From: Brevundimonas mediterranea
GTDB taxonomy: Bacteria > Pseudomonadota > Alphaproteobacteria > Caulobacterales > Caulobacteraceae
NCBI RefSeq assembly: GCF_011064825.1
Contig: NZ_CP048751.1
Coordinates: 1,426,001-1,490,000 of the forward strand
Direction: 5' to 3'
Length of the DNA: 64,000 nt
Under the pieces are notes generated by a model that was not told the origin of the DNA, made no database searches, and was given only the letters and a program-made list of their open reading frames with translations. The stretch's first letter is position 1, and each line of letters opens with the position of its first letter. A program made the position numbers and the translations under genes. This document shows positions 60,318 through 64,000 of this stretch, piece by piece.

Positions 60318-62258
60318 TTGGCCTCTCAAACGATCCATCGGGCGGTCGGCCGCCTTCGCAAACTCGTCTCGCGCCTGCGCGACGACCGGCGCGGCAATGT
60401 GGCGATGATCTTCGGCCTCAGCCTGCCGGTCATCGTCATGCTGGCGCTCGGCGGCGTTGATCTTCACAGGATCACGACCGCGAGATCGCAGTTTCAGGAC
60501 GCACTGGACGCCGCGACCCTGGCCGCCGCGCGCTCCTCCGAAACGACTCCAGCGGGTCTGAAGAGCGTCGCCCTGGCGACCCTGCACGGCAACATTCAGG
60601 GCACGGAGGTCGAGCCGATCAATGACGCCGACGTCGAGGTCGCCATGAACGACAAGAGCGTCGTCATCGCTACGGCCCAGGGGCGGGTGAAGACCCTGGT
60701 CGCAAACATCGTCCTGCCGCCCTATGGCCAGCTCCTAGACGATACTCTGCCCATCTCGGCGCGCTCGGAAGTCAATCGCTCCTCGCGCGACGTGGAGGTG
60801 GCCCTGGTCCTCGACATCACCGGCTCGATGAACGATTGCGCCGACAGCTGCTCAAGCGGCCGAAAGATCGACAATCTGAAGTCAGCGGCCAAGGAGTTGA
60901 TCGACATCGTCGTTCAGACGAACCAGTCGCCCTTCTATTCCAAGGTGGCCCTGGCGCCCTACTCCATGGGCGTCAATGTGGGCGACACCTATGCTAGCCG
61001 GGCGCGGGGATCGCTCGACTCCAACACCCAGTCCATTACCGCAGCGACCTGGCTGACGGGCTCGGTCAAGACGATCACGAGCATATCCCGCGCCTATACG
61101 GCCGTCGTCACCGCGTCGAAACACGGCTTCAAGACCGGCGACATCGTGACGATCTGGAGCGCGGAAACCATGGCCCCCCTGAACGGCGTCGCGCTAACGG
61201 TGGGCAGTGTGACAACCAACACCTTCAGCCTCGTCGGCGAGGACAGCCGCTATTACTCCGCCTTCTCGGGCCAGGCCTATGTCGCCAAATGCGCACGAAC
61301 GGACTGCAACATCGTGATCACCCTGGCTCGCCACGGTCTGTCGTCCGAAGGCGACGCCGCCGTTCTCGGCAATATGGGCGGCCTCAGTCAGTTGAACAAT
61401 ATCGGTTTCCGGGTCGCCAGCGTCACCCCAACCACGGCGACCTTGGCGCTTGACGCCTCTCAGGCTAATTTGGCGACCACGGCCAAGGGGGGGGCCGCCT
61501 ATACGTCCGGCGGACAGCTGATCTGCGGCGTCGATGGCTGTTCGAACCGGGATTTCGTCAACGCGATCGGGGCCTGGACGCGCTTTCCCGGCACGCCCTG
61601 CGTTTCGGAACGAGCCGGCTCGCAGGCCTACACCGATGCGGCCCCTTCCGCCTCCTCCTGGGTCGGACGAAGTTACGCTTCTGGCGGCAACGCCTGCCCC
61701 GCATCCCAGATCGTTCCTCTCACCAACGTCAAAAAGACACTCACCGACGCGGTCGACGGAATGACTGCGGTGGGCTCCACGGCGGGCCATATCGGTCTGG
61801 CTTGGGGCTGGTATCTGGTTTCGCCGAACTTCGGCCTGTGGTCAGGCCTCGGCGCACCGGCCGCCTACGATTCGAGCAAGACCTTGAAGGCTGTGGTTTT
61901 GATGACCGACGGGGAGTTCAACACCCCCTATTTCCGAGGCGTCATCGCCTCCGACGCGGGCAACGGCAGCGGCGGGGCCGACACTCACATCAACCAGCCC
62001 GCCACGAACGGCTCGTCTTTCGAGCAAGCCTATCGGCTCTGCGAAAACATGAAGGCCGCCGACGTCATCGTCTACACGGTCGGATTCGACATCGGCGCGG
62101 CCCGGAACATGACCGGTCCAATCGATTCCGCCGGCGAGCTGATGGCGCGATGCGCCACCAATCCTGACCGCGCCTTCCAAGCGTCGAGTTCCACCGACCT
62201 GTCCGACGCCTTCCGGGATATCGGTCGCGACATCACCCGCCTGCGCATCTCCCGCTAG
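60318..62258 (+). CDS. TadG-like pilus-associated protein with von Willebrand factor A domain
   Basis: A 646-aa protein. The N-terminus DRRGNVAMIFGLSLPVIVMLALGGVDLHRI (parts; about residues 24-55) is a TadE/TadG-type anchor as in Flp pilus assembly, followed by QDALDAATLAAARS. The VWA domain has the MIDAS start VALVLDITGSMNDC (about 158-171) and VVLMTDGEFNTPYF late (about 521-534), with a long insertion of about 200 residues carrying beta repeats and Cys pairs between them. The start is TTG at 60318, with GGGAAGC upstream. No other tad genes are adjacent. Confidence 0.88.
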   Translation: MASQTIHRAVGRLRKLVSRLRDDRRGNVAMIFGLSLPVIVMLALGGVDLHRITTARSQFQDALDAATLAAARSSETTPAGLKSVALATLHGNIQGTEVEPINDADVEVAMNDKSVVIATAQGRVKTLVANIVLPPYGQLLDDTLPISARSEVNRSSRDVEVALVLDITGSMNDCADSCSSGRKIDNLKSAAKELIDIVVQTNQSPFYSKVALAPYSMGVNVGDTYASRARGSLDSNTQSITAATWLTGSVKTITSISRAYTAVVTASKHGFKTGDIVTIWSAETMAPLNGVALTVGSVTTNTFSLVGEDSRYYSAFSGQAYVAKCARTDCNIVITLARHGLSSEGDAAVLGNMGGLSQLNNIGFRVASVTPTTATLALDASQANLATTAKGGAAYTSGGQLICGVDGCSNRDFVNAIGAWTRFPGTPCVSERAGSQAYTDAAPSASSWVGRSYASGGNACPASQIVPLTNVKKTLTDAVDGMTAVGSTAGHIGLAWGWYLVSPNFGLWSGLGAPAAYDSSKTLKAVVLMTDGEFNTPYFRGVIASDAGNGSGGADTHINQPATNGSSFEQAYRLCENMKAADVIVYTVGFDIGAARNMTGPIDSAGELMARCATNPDRAFQASSSTDLSDAFRDIGRDITRLRISR

Positions 62259-62269
62259 GCCCATGGGCC

Positions 62270-63244
62270 TCACAGCAGGCGGATTTCGCGCAGACGCTCG
62301 GTCAGATAGTCCTCGGCCAGGATGGTCTTGCCCGCATAGCGATCGGGATTATCCGGCGTGATGGTGCTGGGCAGGGTCTCGATCGGGAAGTCCGGATTGA
62401 AGTGCAGGAAGAAGGGCGTCGAATAGCGGGCGAAGCCACGCCGCTCCGGCGCTGGATTGACCACCCGGTGCGTGGTCGACGGCAGGACGTGGTTGGTCAG
62501 CCGTTGCAGCATGTCGCCGATATTGATCACCAGGGCCCCCGGCGGCGGCGCGATGTCCAGCCAGCTGCCGTCCTTCTCCTTCAGCTGCAGCCCCGCCTCC
62601 TCGGCCCCCAGCAGCAGGGTGATGACATTGATGTCCTCATGCGCGCCGGCGCGCACCCCCGGCGCATCAGCCGGCACGGGCGGATAGTGCAGCAGGCGGA
62701 GCACGCTGTTGCCCATCTCGACCTTGTCCTCGAAATAGGCGTCCCCGAGGTCCAGGTAACGGGCGATAGCCTTCAGGATCTTGCGCCCCAGGGCGTCAAG
62801 CTCCTCGTACAGGCCATAGACATTCGCCTTGAATCCGGGCGTCTCCACCGGCCAGACATTATCGCGCATGAAACGACGATAGGGGTGGCCCTCCGGCAAC
62901 TCGCGCCCGACATGCCAGAACTCCTTCAGATCGACGGACGCGGCTCCTTTGGCCGCTTCCACGCCGAACGGGGTCAGGCCGCGCGCGCCGCCTGTTCCCG
63001 GTTGATGATACTGGCGCTTCACCGCCTCGGGCAGGGCGAAGAAGGTTTTGGCGTCAGCAAGAGCTGCTGCGATCCGGGCGTCATCCAGTGCATGGTCCGC
63101 CACCACCGCGAACCCATACTCCACGAACGAGGCGCCCAGAGCGTCGCTGAACCCCTGGAAGTCAGCGTCATATCGCTTCATCGACACGGGCGTGACGGCG
63201 CGCACGGGGACGGCAGGGGCGGTTTCGTTGGGGCTCGAACTCAC
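62270..63244 (-). CDS. Isopenicillin N synthase-like 2OG-Fe(II) oxygenase
   Basis: A 324-aa non-haem iron dioxygenase. The iron ligands are His and Asp in AHEDINVITLLLG (about residues 211-223) and a distal His in STTHRVVNPAPE (about 264-275). 2-oxoglutarate contacts are given by the RYSTPFFLHFNPD block. The N-terminal domain (SFVEYGFAVVADHALDDARI in part) is typical. The biological substrate is unknown. It is divergent from the OmpA-family gene. Confidence 0.9.
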   Translation of the reverse strand: MSSSPNETAPAVPVRAVTPVSMKRYDADFQGFSDALGASFVEYGFAVVADHALDDARIAAALADAKTFFALPEAVKRQYHQPGTGGARGLTPFGVEAAKGAASVDLKEFWHVGRELPEGHPYRRFMRDNVWPVETPGFKANVYGLYEELDALGRKILKAIARYLDLGDAYFEDKVEMGNSVLRLLHYPPVPADAPGVRAGAHEDINVITLLLGAEEAGLQLKEKDGSWLDIAPPPGALVINIGDMLQRLTNHVLPSTTHRVVNPAPERRGFARYSTPFFLHFNPDFPIETLPSTITPDNPDRYAGKTILAEDYLTERLREIRLL

Positions 63245-63435
63245 GGGGGCGTCGTCCTCGGTCTAAAGAATGTGCGGCGGTTCCCTTACGCCTATTCTGC
63301 GGCCGTGTCAGTTCGTGGGCGATCCCTCCCTCTGCCCGTGGAGCGCAAAATGCGCTCGTTCACTTGTGGTACAGCTTGGAACCTTGACAGTAGGCGCGCG
63401 TTTTACGCCAGACAGAAATTCGGAAGGATTATTCC

Positions 63436-64000
63436 ATGCGCGCCAAGATCATTGTCGCCAGCGTTTCCATTGCAGCCCTGCTGGGAACGGCGGCCTGCAC
63501 CACGACCGACCCCTACAGCTCGACACCGACCCGCAACAACACCGGCACCGGCGCCATTGCAGGCGCATTGGGCGGCGCTCTGCTGGGGTATCTGACAAAC
63601 ACTTCAAACGGCGAACAAGGCCGCAAGAATGCTCTCATCGGAGCCGGTGTCGGCGCCCTGGGCGGCGCAGCCGTGGGCCAGTACATGGACCGCCAGCAGC
63701 GCGCCATGGAGGCTGAACTGTCCGGCAGCGGCGTCGGCGTCGCACGCCAGGGCGACAACCTGGTCCTGCGCATGCCGTCGGATGTGACCTTCGCCACCAA
63801 CCAATCCTCGATCGATCCGCGCTTCCTGCCGGTGCTCGACGACGTGGCGCGGGTGCTTCAGGAATATGACCGCTCAACCATCGACGTGATCGGCCACACC
63901 GACTCGACCGGCGGAGACGCCATCAATCAGCCCCTGTCCGAGCGTCGCGCCGCCAGTGTGGCTTCGGAACTGGTTCGTCGCGGCGTGATCGCCGAGCGGC
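63436..64000 (+). CDS. OmpA-family lipoprotein (N-terminal part, cut by window)
   Basis: 188 codons of an outer-membrane lipoprotein that continues beyond the window. The signal has lipobox TAAC (Cys21). A glycine-zipper region follows (GAIAGALGGALLGYL and GAGVGALGGAAVGQYMD, about residues 39-86). The OmpA-type peptidoglycan-binding domain begins near residue 110 (DVTFATNQSSIDPRFLPVLD in part; IGHTDSTGGDAINQPLSERRA). This is the YiaD/OmpA group. SD GGAAGGAT precedes the ATG. Confidence 0.92.
   Translation, partial: MRAKIIVASVSIAALLGTAACTTTDPYSSTPTRNNTGTGAIAGALGGALLGYLTNTSNGEQGRKNALIGAGVGALGGAAVGQYMDRQQRAMEAELSGSGVGVARQGDNLVLRMPSDVTFATNQSSIDPRFLPVLDDVARVLQEYDRSTIDVIGHTDSTGGDAINQPLSERRAASVASELVRRGVIAER

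Overview
The window is GC-rich chromosomal DNA from an alphaproteobacterium, most likely a Caulobacterales member such as Brevundimonas. This is inferred from gene content and order, not from a search: ubiE, an etfBA block, a HIG1-like/adenosyltransferase pair, an alphaproteobacterial-style polA, rbfA-truB-rpsO-pnp, rph divergent from hrcA-grpE, rsmB-rpe-heparinase-purH, a gene-transfer-agent type terminase and a branched-chain keto-acid dehydrogenase operon. Sixty-three protein genes (two cut by the window edges) and one tRNA-Arg(CCG) are supported.

Layout. 1-2.8 kb: ubiE (partial), a Crp/Fnr regulator, pterin dehydratase, an SDR, a tandem palindrome cluster and tRNA-Arg. 2.8-8.2 kb: alkaline phosphatase, a DUF6883-DUF4926-DUF167 run behind etfBA, cobalamin adenosyltransferase and a HIG1-like protein. 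8.3-14.9 kb is the accessory part: an unknown 384-aa protein, an orphan terminase carrying in-frame palindromes, a TonB-C-like secreted protein, and a lower-GC two-gene operon whose proteins both carry HEPN-type Rx4H motifs, followed upstream by a 31-codon ORF with its own terminator. 14.9-26.4 kb: polA, gloA, a zinc-finger protein, an ABC ATPase, hydrolases and sugar-nucleotide enzymes (AGE epimerase, HAD phosphatase, DegT aminotransferase, Gfo/Idh oxidoreductase). 26.5-33.9 kb: RNA and protein homeostasis (rbfA, truB, rpsO, pnp, rph, hrcA, grpE). 34-48 kb: a subtilisin-like surface protease, purH, heparinase-like protein, rpe, RhuM-family protein, rsmB, kup, and an Rrf2 regulator with an SDR. 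48-55.4 kb: the bkd operon with its divergent Lrp/AsnC regulator, interrupted by two low-GC secreted-protein genes. 55.4-64 kb: pirin, WD40 protein plus MtgA, an M2 peptidase, a TadG-like von Willebrand protein, a 2OG-Fe(II) oxygenase and a partial OmpA-family lipoprotein.

Two themes stand out. First, several families of short palindromes are spread over the window. One family (two conserved arms, CTATCGC and GCTACTTGAG, around a variable hairpin core) has ten copies that I found by eye. They sit between genes, 7 nt from the truB start, across the mtgA stop codon, and twice in frame inside the terminase gene. A second family occupies both flexible linkers of the E2 gene bkdB. Second, low-GC accessory cassettes have been spliced tightly into otherwise conserved neighbourhoods: the HEPN-like pair, the two secreted proteins inside bkd, and the DUF6883/DUF4926 pair behind etfA. 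The HEPN-like pair is my best candidate for an undescribed system.
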